Assembly (NCBI GenBank): GCA_024867545.1
Contig: JANFNE010000022.1
Span: 620,001 to 684,000, forward strand
Length of the DNA stretch: 64,000 nt
Direction: 5' to 3'
Source of the DNA: Phytopythium helicoides
Taxonomy: Eukaryota > Oomycota > Peronosporomycetes > Pythiales > Pythiaceae
The notes beneath the pieces are model-generated. The model ran no database searches. It was not told where the DNA came from and saw nothing but the letters and a program-made list of their open reading frames with translations. The position numbers were made by a program, and so were the translations under genes. Each line of letters starts with the position of its first letter. Within the stretch, counting starts at the first letter, position 1. Positions 31,572 to 41,632 of the stretch are shown in pieces.

Positions 31572-32345
31572 GGGCTTCGCTTCCAGTCAGGTTCGGCGAG
31601 TGACCACGGGATCTGGTAACGCCCATAATGGGTTGCCCTTCATGGCGGTGATGAGTGTATGCTCAACCTCCCTCAACCTAGTAAACTCTGAATTGCGATG
31701 AAGTTGATGTTAGGTAAAGTATTGATTCCTCAATGTATCTATCGATACACCGCATAAACCGATGCATATCAGCGGCGCGGCAGAGAGCATGTCGCATACG
31801 CAGCGCCTTGCGCCGCTCGAGCCAAGATTCCAAGCGTCGCACGCCGCCGCGAGGCTCATGCAGGCGCTGTTCACGCTCGCGCTCTTCCTCAACGCGTGGG
31901 CCTGCGGCGCGTCCACCGCCACCATACGCCCCGTCTCTAGCTCTCCGCCGGCTGCGTCTGCGACGACGCGCGCCGACGCCGTGCGGCGCTATGAGAGCGT
32001 CGCGCTCGCCATTGACCGCGGCATGTGGTGGCCGGAGCCAGGAAGCAGCCGACTGGGCCAGCGCGGGGGCCGGTCGCGCGGCAATTCGGGCGTCCAGCGG
32101 AGCTGAAGTAGGGCGGCAAGACGCGCAGGGCTGGCAGAGAAAGCTCGCGGTCCAAGTGGCGGCGTGAGAGCAGCGCGGGGACCCTCCCACGCAGAAATAG
32201 CGCGCCGAGAAGGAGGGAAACGAGCGAGAAACGGAGCCCACAGGTCCATTTATAGGGCAGAGCAGTGTCGCTGTTGACACGGCGCGCTGCCATTGCGGTT
32301 GTTCACCGGCAGCTTCACTCCGAGTTCTCCCCGAAGGGATTTCTG
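31572..32345. other. Divergent intergenic region between NHE-B and the EF-hand gene
   Basis: About 770 bp. It contains promoters for both genes and a TATCGATACA palindromic motif near 31740. A 233-codon minus-strand frame (31678-32379) and a 118-codon one (31937-32293) are Arg/Ala/Pro-rich shadows. A possible small secreted ORF on the plus strand is listed separately. Confidence 0.35.
31858..32106 (+). CDS. Possible small secreted protein
   Basis: 82 residues from the ATG at 31858: MQALFTLALFLNAWACGAST is a convincing signal peptide, followed by a Ser/Pro/Ala-rich stretch, RRYESVALAIDRGMWWPEPG, and an Arg/Gly-rich end. No homolog recognised. The opposite strand is also open, so coding status is uncertain. 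Confidence 0.3.
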   Translation: MQALFTLALFLNAWACGASTATIRPVSSSPPAASATTRADAVRRYESVALAIDRGMWWPEPGSSRLGQRGGRSRGNSGVQRS

Positions 32346-35300
32346 ATGATCCGCCAGCCGACGGCCGGCATGGCGCCACCGACGTCGCTCACGCAGTGGA
32401 ACGCCGAGCAACAGCAGTCGGCGGGGCAAGGTGGACGTGGCTGCTCTGCTGACTCGCGTGCAGGGTGGGCTTCGAACCCAGGGCATCATGCAAGTTTTTG
32501 TGTGTTTTGATTGCCATTCCGGCGGTGTAGACCGGCTGGGCTAACTGAGAGCTGATCGGCATGCAGGGCGTGGGTTCGCTTTGGACTCACGCTGGAGCAA
32601 GCTGCGAGTGAAAGCAGCAGCAGCATCGGCAGGGCCTCCCTCAAGCGAGTGCTCGCCGAAGCTGGTATCTCTATCTCAGATGTGGTGCGTTTGCGCTCAG
32701 TTTCGTCAAGGTGCATGATTCGTTCAGAAAAAAAAAACACTAATGACTTGTTTATCCAGGATGCGCGAGCGATTATAACGTATCTTTGCGGTTCGGATGA
32801 AGGTCGTACCGCACCAGATGATGTCAAGAATCTAATCTGTGTACGCATGCGAATCATCTGTTTGAGTGTTTTCTTGAGAGAAAGTCATGTTGACAACGCG
32901 TTGCTGTGTTGTGCAGGGACCACTGACCGGTTCACGTCTCGATTTGGTGCAGAGTGTATTTGAAATGCTTGACAAAAAGAAAGTCGGATATATATCGTTG
33001 GCTGACGTTTTCCAAGCCCACGACGCGACCAAGCACCCAAGTGTCATGTTTGGCGACAAATCCCCAGCGCAGGTCCACCAGGAGTTTCTCGAGTCGTTCG
33101 CTGCAGCTACCCGCCAGACTGGAAGCTCGACTGGCACCACAGCCTTTGTCAGTCTATACCAGTGGATGACGTACTTCCAGTACCTGAGCGGCCACGTGCC
33201 CAACGATGAATACTTTGAGTTGCTGCTCAAGCGCGTGTGGCGCGCCTCGCCCAGGACTTCGCTCAACGAGTTCTCAAGCAGCCACAGAAATCTGTCAACT
33301 ACAAGCGATGCGCTTACCTCGATGGCTGCGTACCCGACGGCACCTATGTCACTTTTGGAAGCCCTGCAAGATAATAGAATCCCCGTGAGCGACGGTATTC
33401 GCCCTGCTTTGACTATCTCGACCACCATGGCTCCGCCGCCTGCACCACAAATCACCAAGCCACTTTCTCGTGGTCCTCGACCAGAAGACGACGTGCTGTC
33501 GATGAGGAAAGCAGCTCACACGACCAAAGAGTTTCTGAAAGGAGAACAACTAGCAGCATGCATGGGTGATCCGACTTCTCCATCCTCTATCCCCACCAAG
33601 GTAAAATCACCAACATCTGCATCTGCTGGACTCGATGCAGGCTCCGCCTCCGTGCTCAAAAAGCTACGCGCGAGTCTCAAAGCCCGTGGGCTTGGCGCTT
33701 TGGTTGAGCTAACCCGCGCAATTCGTCTCAGTGATGAAAACGGGGACGGACGCTTGTCCCTAATGGAATTCAAGAGTGCGGTCAAGTCAGAGCCGATGTT
33801 ACAGCAACTGAGTGACGTGGATCTTCGTTGCCTATTTAAGCACCTGGACCGCGCAAACCAAGGTGCGGTGCCTATCTCAGACGTGCTAGACCTGATCCGC
33901 GAGCCGATGAGCTCTCGCCGCAAGCAACTTGTCCTTGCGGCTTTTCAGTTTCTTGATAAGCTGCGGGCTGGAACATTGGACCCATTTGAGGTGGTCCAAA
34001 GCTACGACGCTAGCCGTCATCCAGACGTTATTGCGCAGCGAAAAACAGAGGAGCAGCTCTTCCAAGAGTTCGTTGACAACTTTGACGTAGTCGACGACAC
34101 GAGTGGCGCGACAGAAGGTAGGATTTCCTCTGCGCAGTGGGAGCAGTACTACAACAATGTCAGCTTTTTCGTTCCTGACGACGACTTTTTCGAGCTCATG
34201 ATCCGGAACACATGGCAACTCCCTGCAAGCGCACTGCCAGTGTCTTCATTGGGAAACGGTGGGACGTCATTGTCTCCGAACATGCTGTCACCGCATTCTG
34301 CAGTGAATCTGAGTGTAACCCATACGCCTCGTGGCGCGGGAATGCGTAGCCACCAAGCCTTTGCTATTCTTCAACCGGATCTAGCTGATCAGCATCAGGA
34401 ACAGGCTGCCGGAGGGGCAGGCTACGGCCTCCTTCCTCCGCCAAATGGTGTTTCGGTGAATGCTCCTATTTCTTCATCGCCTGCATGCATGGTCAGCGCC
34501 AATAAGCAGTCCAAGGAACTGCGGCGTGTTATCCACCAGCTCCGGGCTGCTCTCAAAGAGCAAGGTGCAATCGGGTTTATCTCTCTGCAGCGCAAGTTCC
34601 GACTCATGGATAGCGATCGAAATGGTAGCATTAGTCTTCCCGAGTTCCTTACGGCGCTCAAGGATACGGGTGTCTTCCTGTCGACCCTGGACGCGAAGAA
34701 CCTGTTCCACTACTTCGACGCAAACCACGACGGCTCGGTTGACTTTTCTGAGTTTCTTGCAGGTATTCGCGAGCCCATGAGCGAACGTCGCATGCTATTT
34801 GTTCGCATGGCATTCGACCTCATGGACAAAGATGGCAATGGCGTGCTTGAAGTAGCTGATATTATCGATGTTTATGACGCGCGCAAGCATCCTGAGGTCA
34901 TTTCTGGTAGAAAGACAGAGAAAGAGGTATTTTCCGAGTTCCTCGATACATTTGAGGCTAGTGGAGGCGGCCAACGAGATGGGAAAGTCACGTTTGACGA
35001 GTGGACGCATTACTACGCCAACATCAGCGCAGCTATCGATGATGACGATTATTTTGAGCTAATGATGCGCAATGCGTGGCATATTAGTGGTGGTACCGGG
35101 TGGAGCGCAAACTCGTCAAACCGCCGTGTGCTCGTGACTGACGCGGACGGTAACTCGAGCGTACGAGAGGTGCCTAATGACTTAGGTGTAAGACGCGAAG
35201 ATGTCCCACGCGTGATGGCGGCGGCAATGGCTGCGGGCGGCCAAGTCAGGGCTGGTGCTCCGATTCGAACAAGCTCTTACGAAATTTTGGACCACACTAC

Positions 35301-37050
35301 CAAACCTTCGGATGTCCAGGAGCGTCGGGTAAAGAAGAACAACGGCAGCGACGCCATTGCCGTGTGTCTGGGTAAAGATCCGTCAAACGTCATCGCGAGC
35401 TCAGCGAACAGTACATCAGGAGCATCAGCCATGCCAGCAGCTGGGATACCAACGACCCGTCGACCTGGTGCTAGTGCTGCTCCGGTAAGTATAATTACCA
35501 AAAGGGAGCCACCTGCTGGCGTGCAGGCAATTCTCTCCAAGATGAAGACTGCGCTGAAGGCCAAGGGTGCACATGGATTCTGTGGCCTCAGTCGAACGTT
35601 TCGACTCATGGATGAAGATGGCAATGGATCGATCAACCTCGCAGAGTTCCGCAAGGCTGTCGCCGCATGTGAGGTTGCAGTTGCGGACGCCGATGTACGG
35701 CTCCTATTCCAATATTTCGACTCGAATCGGAATGGGAGTATCGATCTCAACGAGTTCATTGGTGGTGTTCGCGATCCAATGAACGAGAGACGGGTTGTGT
35801 TTGTGCGCGAGGCGTTCAAGCGCATGGACAAAGATGGCAACGGACTTTTAGAGCCGAGTGACATAGTTGAGGGCTTTGATTCGAGCCAGCATCCAGACGT
35901 GCTATCCGGTCGTAAGACACCAGAGCAGGTTTGCCGCGAGTTTCTCGAGACATTCGACGTCGAAGGCGCGTACAATGGAAAAGTGACGTGGGACCAGTGG
36001 CTGCACTACTACCACAACATCAGCGCGAGCATCGATGATGACGACTACTTTGAACTTATGATGCGCAATGCGTGGCACATAAGCGGCGGGGTAGGCTGGT
36101 GCGGCAACACTACGAATCGCCGTGTGCTCGTTACTCTCAAGGACGGTACGGATGTGGTCCGAGAGGTTGAGAATGACCTAGGCGTCAAGGTTGGGGATGT
36201 ATCGGCCAGGCTGCTCCAGCAAGAGCGCAGCAAAATGAGTACCAACAATAACAACAACAACAACAACAACGAGGGGCCAAGTAACCCAATTGTGCAAGTT
36301 GCAGCCTTCACCAGCAAGGTGGACTTGATGGAAAAGCGGCCACCTGGCAAGAAAATCTTGTCTCTCAAGGACATATCAAATAGCTCCGCGATGGACATTG
36401 CACCCGCATTCGCGGCGTCTACATCTAATTGTGCTGGAGATATAGTGCTGCACATGATTCGTCATCGACTGGCGCAGAAGTCAGTTGTGGACATCGTTCA
36501 ATTGCGAAAGCGCCTCGAGCTGAGCACAGATGCGAAGACGACGGCGATCACGGCAAGCAGTTGTCGTGAGGCCTTGAATACTACCCTTGGGCTTGCACTG
36601 ACCGAGGCGCACTGCATTGCACTTTTCGACCACATCCGACAAATACTCCAGAGACCCGAAGATGACCCACGAATGCCTTTGCGGGGATTCGGTGCTCCAG
36701 CTGCTGCTAGTCAACGGATAGCAGTCCGGCTGCTTGTCCAGGGACTTATCGGAACGTTGAGTGGGGGCTGTTCAGCAGCGGCTCAACGAGTTTTTGCTTC
36801 CATGCAAGCGAGCGGCAAGGGTCGAGTGATTCCAGCTGCATTGGCGAAGAGCTTTCGTGCAGCAGATCACCCCAGCGTTAAGCTAGGTCTTGCAACGACC
36901 GCAGACGTGTTCCAGGAGTTTGCACGAGCCATCGAGATTCCAGGCGATGGCGTTGTGGGCTGGGAACACTTTGAGACCTACTGCACTAACCTGCGCGCTA
37001 GTGTCGGCAGCGATGAGATGCTGCTACTGTTGCTACGCGAGTGCTTTTAG
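32346..37050 (+). CDS. Giant multi-module EF-hand (calcyphosin-like) protein
   Basis: The secure part is exon 32760-32840 plus exon 32917-37050 (1378 codons), joined in phase 0 by a 76-nt intron, with an exon ending at 32684 before them. The protein is a string of about five calcyphosin-like modules of roughly 200-250 residues, each ending in an FDDW/Y-like block (DDDYFELMMRNAWHISGG). Clear calcium loops: DENGDGRLSLMEF, DSDRNGSISLPEF, DANHDGSVDFSEF, DKDGNGVLEVADI, DEDGNGSINLAEF, DSNRNGSIDLNEF and DKDGNGLLEPSDI. The first and last modules are degenerate. An Asn run lies near 36246-36270. Likely a calcium sensor or scaffold. The 5' end (ATG at 32346 proposed) needs one or two frame switches near 32430 and 32590 and is unresolved. 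Confidence 0.8.
36241..36272 (+). repeat. AAC/AAT microsatellite encoding poly-Asn
   Basis: Eight or nine AAY codons in a row inside the EF-hand gene, in a linker between the fourth and last modules. Confidence 0.75.
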
Positions 37051-37120
37051 AGTTGCACGATGCATATGAATATCAAATAGAAGTAAATAGTTATGCGTGA
37101 TCTTGGTCAAAGCACCTAGC

Positions 37121-39223
37121 CTAGGAGCCTGCATTCGCTGACCCATCCGACGACGCCGACGAATTGGACTCGCGCCGACGCTTGAGGCGCGGGCTGCCAA
37201 GTGGAGACTTTGGCGCCGGCATCTCGCCGTGTTTGCCAGCTGCATATGACGCCTTCATGCCTTCAAGACACCTACGAAGTGCTATCTTGTGGTCGACGAT
37301 CGGGAATGGGTAATCCTTGCCTACTAGACATCCGGCAGTGCGCTGCACAGTCACTGGGGCCTTCCACGGCTCGTAGATGTACTTGGCAGGCATCTTGGCC
37401 AGTACTGGGACGTACTTGCGGATAAACTTTCCCTCGGGGTCCCACTTCTTGCCAAAAGTCGAGGGAGAGTAGACGCGAAAGTAAGCCGTGAAAAACGCCG
37501 AGCTGCTCAGCCACAACCAATTGCCGGCGTTGATGTTCCAGTCGTGGTCGATCAGGCGCTCTTGGAAGACCTCAAGTCCACGCACCCATGAGATGTACAA
37601 GTCGCCGCGCGTGAGGAAGCACGCGACCGAATGTCGCGCCAGGTGATGCATCCACCCCTCCTCCTTGAGCTGGATCATGATCGCATCAATCCATGGATAG
37701 CCCGTTTGACCCTCTTTCCATGCCTCAAACTGCGCCTTGGCAAGCTTGTCATCTTCGGTCATGTCTTCTTCTCTATCGGGAATCGTGTGCCACCGCCAGT
37801 CAATTTGAAGACACAACGGGTTCTCTTCCATCTTGTCAAAGTATGGGTTCGCACGTCCATGGCAGTGGAAGAACTCTCGCCAAAGTAGCTGTCCATCCAA
37901 GCTCACAGGTGGAGCGGATGCGGCCTTTTTGTGCCGCTCCTGGATCTCGTGCACGCGATGGTAAAACTCCCGCACGCTCAAACACCCAAAGTACAAGAAC
38001 GGGCTGAGCGAAGTGGTGGACGCTGACGGCTTGGTCTCTGCGGGTGATGTTTTCGGCTTCTCGAACCGCACCACCCGCGCCTCGCTCTTGCAGTAATCTT
38101 CTAGAATGCGGAGCGCGATCTGCTCGCCACCGAAAATGAAAGGGTGTTTCTCTGGCACTTCATAGCCGAACTCGAGCAAGTCTGGCATCGCGAACTCGCG
38201 CTCCGGACCGGCGATCTTCTCGAGAAGCTCCTCTGTCTCCGTGTCGTCAATGTCCATGTCGCTCGATAACGACTCTCGGCCAGCGCCATTTGCGCTCCAA
38301 TATTCAACTAGCTTCTGGTACAGCTCCTTGGGCTGCGTCTTGAGCGGTGGCAACGAGTCGGGCGTTGGCAGCGGCTTGGATGGCGCAGGGAACAGCGCGA
38401 CGGTGCGCAGGAAGGACGTGTACGTCTTTGGCGCCTTGCCCTTGTTGCACGCGAGCACAGCGTTGAGGTCGTACAGCGTGTACCCGCGTGTGACCTCGAC
38501 GCGCACGCCGAGCTTCTGCGCGAGCGCGATGACCCGTTCGTCACGCGCAATCGCGAATGGTTCGCTCGCCGAGTCGAAAAAGAGGTGCGTGATGCCCCAC
38601 GCAGGGATCAGTCGTTTGAGCACGGCCTCTCCGTCTCCTCTGGCGACAACAAGCTGCGATCCTCTCGCTCCGACGGCCTCTGCCAGGTCGGTGACGCTCT
38701 CGAGCATGAACTGGAACCTGTTGGCGGCGCAGAGCATGATCTGCGGGCGGTGCGCGATGTAGAGCGGGATGAGCGACGCGTGCTCCACCTCCGCCATGCG
38801 CTTGAGCGCTGCCGAGAGCGCCCAGTTGTCGTGCACGCGCAGGTCGCGGCGGAACCAAAGCAGCGCGCGCATGGGCTGGTCTTTGTCTGGGCGCTGCTGC
38901 TGCCGCTGCTCCTCCTCCTCCTGCTGCTCCCGCTGCAGCCGCAGCTCCTGCGACGCCAGCAGCTCCGCGTCAGCGCTAGCCACGCGCGCAGCGATCTCTG
39001 CGGCGCTCGACGACGGCGCGGGGGGCGGCGGCGCCTCGCTCTCGGGCAGCACGTCGACCTCGACCGGCAGCCGGTAGTGGATCGCGGGGTCGATGTCGTC
39101 CAGCGGTGCGTCGCCCAGCAGCGCCGACGCGAACGACTCGAGGTCCAGCAGGTCGCTGCGCTCGGCTGGGGGCGAAGCAGCTCTGGTCGCCGCGCCGCGC
39201 GCCGCCGAGCCATCGCGTTCCAT
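37121..39223 (-). CDS. Cryptochrome / (6-4) photolyase family protein (copy 1)
   Basis: 700 residues from MERDGSAARG (39223); the frame is open upstream to 39472. An approximately 125-residue N-terminal extension (acidic, then Gln/Glu-rich) precedes the photolyase domain at MRALLWFRRDLRVHDNWALS. FAD-binding blocks: SPFLYFGCLSVREFYHRV, LDGQLLWREFFHCHGRANPY, GYPWIDAIMIQLKEEGWMHH, LARHSVACFLTRGDLYISWV, DWNINAGNWLWLSSSAFFTA and AKYIYEPWKAP. Both active-site His of (6-4) photolyases (HHLARH) and the flavin-N5-facing Asn (INAG) are present. It is therefore either a (6-4) photolyase or an animal-type cryptochrome; sequence alone does not decide. The C-terminal tail is basic, then Ser-rich (SPRLKRRRESNSSASSDGSA), possibly nuclear-localising. 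Confidence 0.9.
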   Translation of the reverse strand: MERDGSAARGAATRAASPPAERSDLLDLESFASALLGDAPLDDIDPAIHYRLPVEVDVLPESEAPPPPAPSSSAAEIAARVASADAELLASQELRLQREQQEEEEQRQQQRPDKDQPMRALLWFRRDLRVHDNWALSAALKRMAEVEHASLIPLYIAHRPQIMLCAANRFQFMLESVTDLAEAVGARGSQLVVARGDGEAVLKRLIPAWGITHLFFDSASEPFAIARDERVIALAQKLGVRVEVTRGYTLYDLNAVLACNKGKAPKTYTSFLRTVALFPAPSKPLPTPDSLPPLKTQPKELYQKLVEYWSANGAGRESLSSDMDIDDTETEELLEKIAGPEREFAMPDLLEFGYEVPEKHPFIFGGEQIALRILEDYCKSEARVVRFEKPKTSPAETKPSASTTSLSPFLYFGCLSVREFYHRVHEIQERHKKAASAPPVSLDGQLLWREFFHCHGRANPYFDKMEENPLCLQIDWRWHTIPDREEDMTEDDKLAKAQFEAWKEGQTGYPWIDAIMIQLKEEGWMHHLARHSVACFLTRGDLYISWVRGLEVFQERLIDHDWNINAGNWLWLSSSAFFTAYFRVYSPSTFGKKWDPEGKFIRKYVPVLAKMPAKYIYEPWKAPVTVQRTAGCLVGKDYPFPIVDHKIALRRCLEGMKASYAAGKHGEMPAPKSPLGSPRLKRRRESNSSASSDGSANAGS

Positions 39224-39479
39224 GACCTTCGGCCGTGTTCGTCTTGCGATTGTGGGGAAGCAGCGCTCTTGGCGTTTGTATGCGCGGGTATCCGACGCGC
39301 GGTTGGACGAAAATGCAGCATTGGAGCCAACAGCTACGATCGATTGGCGGATAAGGAGACCGACTCGACTGGCGCAACGGCGTCCGCTAGCAAGTTGAAG
39401 TTGACGGCAACTGCTTTCTTTTTTTTTGACGGAGGGTTTTGCGCTACAACCTAACGTACTGTACACGGTCAACAGCTCT

Positions 39480-41339
39480 CTATGTACGGGTGGCCTCGGC
39501 CTCGAAGGCGCGGCTCAGGCCCGTAATGCACTTGCGGGACGCGTTCTGGTGGTCCACGATTGGGAACGGGTAGTCCTTGCCCACCAGGCACTTGGCGGCG
39601 CGCTGCACGCTCAGCGGTGCTCGCCACGGCTCGAACACGTACCGCGTTGGCAGGTCCCGCAACTCGGGAACGTACTTGCGGATGTAGTGGCCGTCCGGGT
39701 CCCACTGCTGCACATATAGCGACGGAGAGTGCACAGATTTGACGTCTCGGAAGAAGCAGCTCGCACTCACCCACAGCCAGTTGCCAATATTAAGCGGCCA
39801 GTCCATGTCGATGAGAACCTCTTGGAAGTAGTGAGCGCCACGCAACCACGAGATGTACAGGTCCCCGCGCGTGAGAAAGCAAGCTGCCGCGTGCCGACCA
39901 GCGTGGTGAGCCCACCCTTCCGCCTTGATCTGCCGCATGACGGCGTCGATCCATGGGAAGCCTGTTCGCCCATTCTTCCAGCACTCAAAGTGCTCCACCG
40001 CCAGAGCCGCGTCGCCGCTTCGGGCCTCGCCGGGCACGGGTTCGTGAGGGAGCCGCCACGCGATCTGGTTGCACATGGGATTCTGCTCCTGTGTGTCAAA
40101 GTGCGGGACCGACGAGCAGAAGCAGTAGAAAAACTCGCGCCACAACAGCTGGCCATCGAGTGTCGTCTCTGGAGGACCCTTCTGGCCAGGATACTTGAGC
40201 TGGATAAACATGATGCGGTAGAAAAACTCGCGAGGGCTAATGCATCCGAACGTGATGTACGCGCTGAGGCATGAAGTTGACGGTCGCTCCGTCAGCGCTG
40301 GTGATGTCCGCGGCTTCTGGAACAACCCGACTCGAGCTTCGTCGGCGCAGAACTCTTCCAGCAGCTTCAGCGCTCGGGTCTCGCCACCGACGAGGAACGG
40401 GTGGGGAGGAGGCGTCTCCATCCCAAATACTTCTAACTGCGGTACTCCAAACAGCTCGCCCCCAGACCTGGACCCTCTCGAGTCTCCTGGGTGATGAACG
40501 ACAGCGCCCGCTATTCTTGCCGCTGCATGATGCGCGTCGGCTCCAAGGACTGGTCGCAGGGTCTGGCAGAACTCGTAAAGCAGCGCGAATAGCTCCAGCC
40601 GCGAGGTCGCCCAGCCAGGGATGACCACTGGAGCCGGTAGCGGCTGTGCAGGTTGCGGCATCTCGTCGGTAAGCCTGAGTAGATCATCGAATTTGGTCGG
40701 TACATGTCCTCCGTTCTTGGCGATGATCGCGTGGCAGTCGTACAGCGTGGCGCCGGGAAAGGAGTGCACGTTCACGCCAAAGTGCGCGGCCATGTTGCGC
40801 ACGGCCTCATCTCTGGCAACCGCGTATGGCATGACGAACTGTTCGAAGTAGAGATCGGTGATGCCCCACGCCGGCAGCACGACGCGCAGCACGTCTGCCG
40901 CCTCTCCTCGCAGCACGAGCAGCTGCGAGCCCGCTCTCTCCATCGAGTCCCGCAGGTCGGCCACGCTCTCGAGCAGGAACTGGAACCGCACGGGTCCGCA
41001 GCGCTGCCGCTCGGGTTTGTGCACGATGTACACTGGCAGTATGGCCATGTCGGCGCCTTGCGCCTCTGCGATGGCGGCGTGCAGCGCCACGTTGTCGTGC
41101 ATGCGCAGGTCTCTCCTGAACCACACGAGCGCCCTCCTCCTCGGCATCCGGCCGTGCACGACCGGCCACGCGCCGTCTTCAGCGTCCGTAGCCTCGCACA
41201 GGTCCACGTCCATCAGCTCGTCCTCGTCCAGCTGCGAGTCGCGCTTGCCCGTCCTCACAGACGCCACGGGAGCGCCCAGAGCGTCCGCCAGCGTCGTCCG
41301 CAGGCCCAGCGCGCCCGCCAGCGCCCCGCAGCGCGTCAT
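39480..41339 (-). CDS. Cryptochrome / (6-4) photolyase family protein (copy 2)
   Basis: 619 residues, single exon, 256 bp upstream of copy 1 and on the same strand. Photolyase N-domain from RRRALVWFRRDLRMHDNVAL; FAD domain with SAYITFGCISPREFFYRIMF, LDGQLLWREFFYCFCSSVPH, GFPWIDAVMRQIKAEGWAHH, AGRHAAACFLTRGDLYISWL, DWPLNIGNWLWVSASCFF and TRYVFEPWRAPLSVQRAAKC. The paired His (HHAGRH) is kept but Leu-Ala is replaced by Ala-Gly in between. The C-terminus is short, unlike copy 1. An out-of-frame upstream ATG (41479) begins a 48-codon Arg/Ser-rich frame like a transit peptide; it overlaps this start and could be an upstream ORF or a frameshifted N-terminus. Confidence 0.9.
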   Translation of the reverse strand: MTRCGALAGALGLRTTLADALGAPVASVRTGKRDSQLDEDELMDVDLCEATDAEDGAWPVVHGRMPRRRALVWFRRDLRMHDNVALHAAIAEAQGADMAILPVYIVHKPERQRCGPVRFQFLLESVADLRDSMERAGSQLLVLRGEAADVLRVVLPAWGITDLYFEQFVMPYAVARDEAVRNMAAHFGVNVHSFPGATLYDCHAIIAKNGGHVPTKFDDLLRLTDEMPQPAQPLPAPVVIPGWATSRLELFALLYEFCQTLRPVLGADAHHAAARIAGAVVHHPGDSRGSRSGGELFGVPQLEVFGMETPPPHPFLVGGETRALKLLEEFCADEARVGLFQKPRTSPALTERPSTSCLSAYITFGCISPREFFYRIMFIQLKYPGQKGPPETTLDGQLLWREFFYCFCSSVPHFDTQEQNPMCNQIAWRLPHEPVPGEARSGDAALAVEHFECWKNGRTGFPWIDAVMRQIKAEGWAHHAGRHAAACFLTRGDLYISWLRGAHYFQEVLIDMDWPLNIGNWLWVSASCFFRDVKSVHSPSLYVQQWDPDGHYIRKYVPELRDLPTRYVFEPWRAPLSVQRAAKCLVGKDYPFPIVDHQNASRKCITGLSRAFEAEATRT

Positions 41340-41632
41340 ACGCCGCCCCCAGCGCTCGAGCGGCCGCCGCGAAGCTCGCGAATGGCGACGAACGCGCGGC
41401 GGAACGGCGCCGAAGGTCGCGAGCCCGCGAAAGCGGCCGAATTCGCCGATGCTGGCATGATGCGCTGAGCGCGCGCCGCCATTGGAGGAAATTCGCGGGC
41501 TGGTGACCCATACTGGGCCGAAGGGAACTGAAGAAGCGTCGTCAGCGGATCAGCGTGACATGCCACGTACTTCAACAGTCCACTCGAATGGCTACGTGCA
41601 TTACAGTACCTCACTCGACCGCGCTGCTCTAT

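Noticed and set aside
31678..32379. 233-codon minus-strand frame between NHE-B and the EF-hand gene
   Set aside because: Arg/Pro/Ala-rich, no motif; typical of non-coding GC-rich DNA.
32450..32490. tRNA-like B box (GGGCTTCGAACCC)
   Set aside because: No acceptor stem, D arm or A box at the right distance; the sequence fits the 5' coding part of the EF-hand gene.
41336..41614. Transit-peptide-like frame (MAARAQRIMPASANSAAFAG) as the true N-terminus of cryptochrome copy 2
   Set aside because: It ends in a stop overlapping the ATG at 41339 in a different frame; joining would need an unproven indel, so it is noted only as an alternative.
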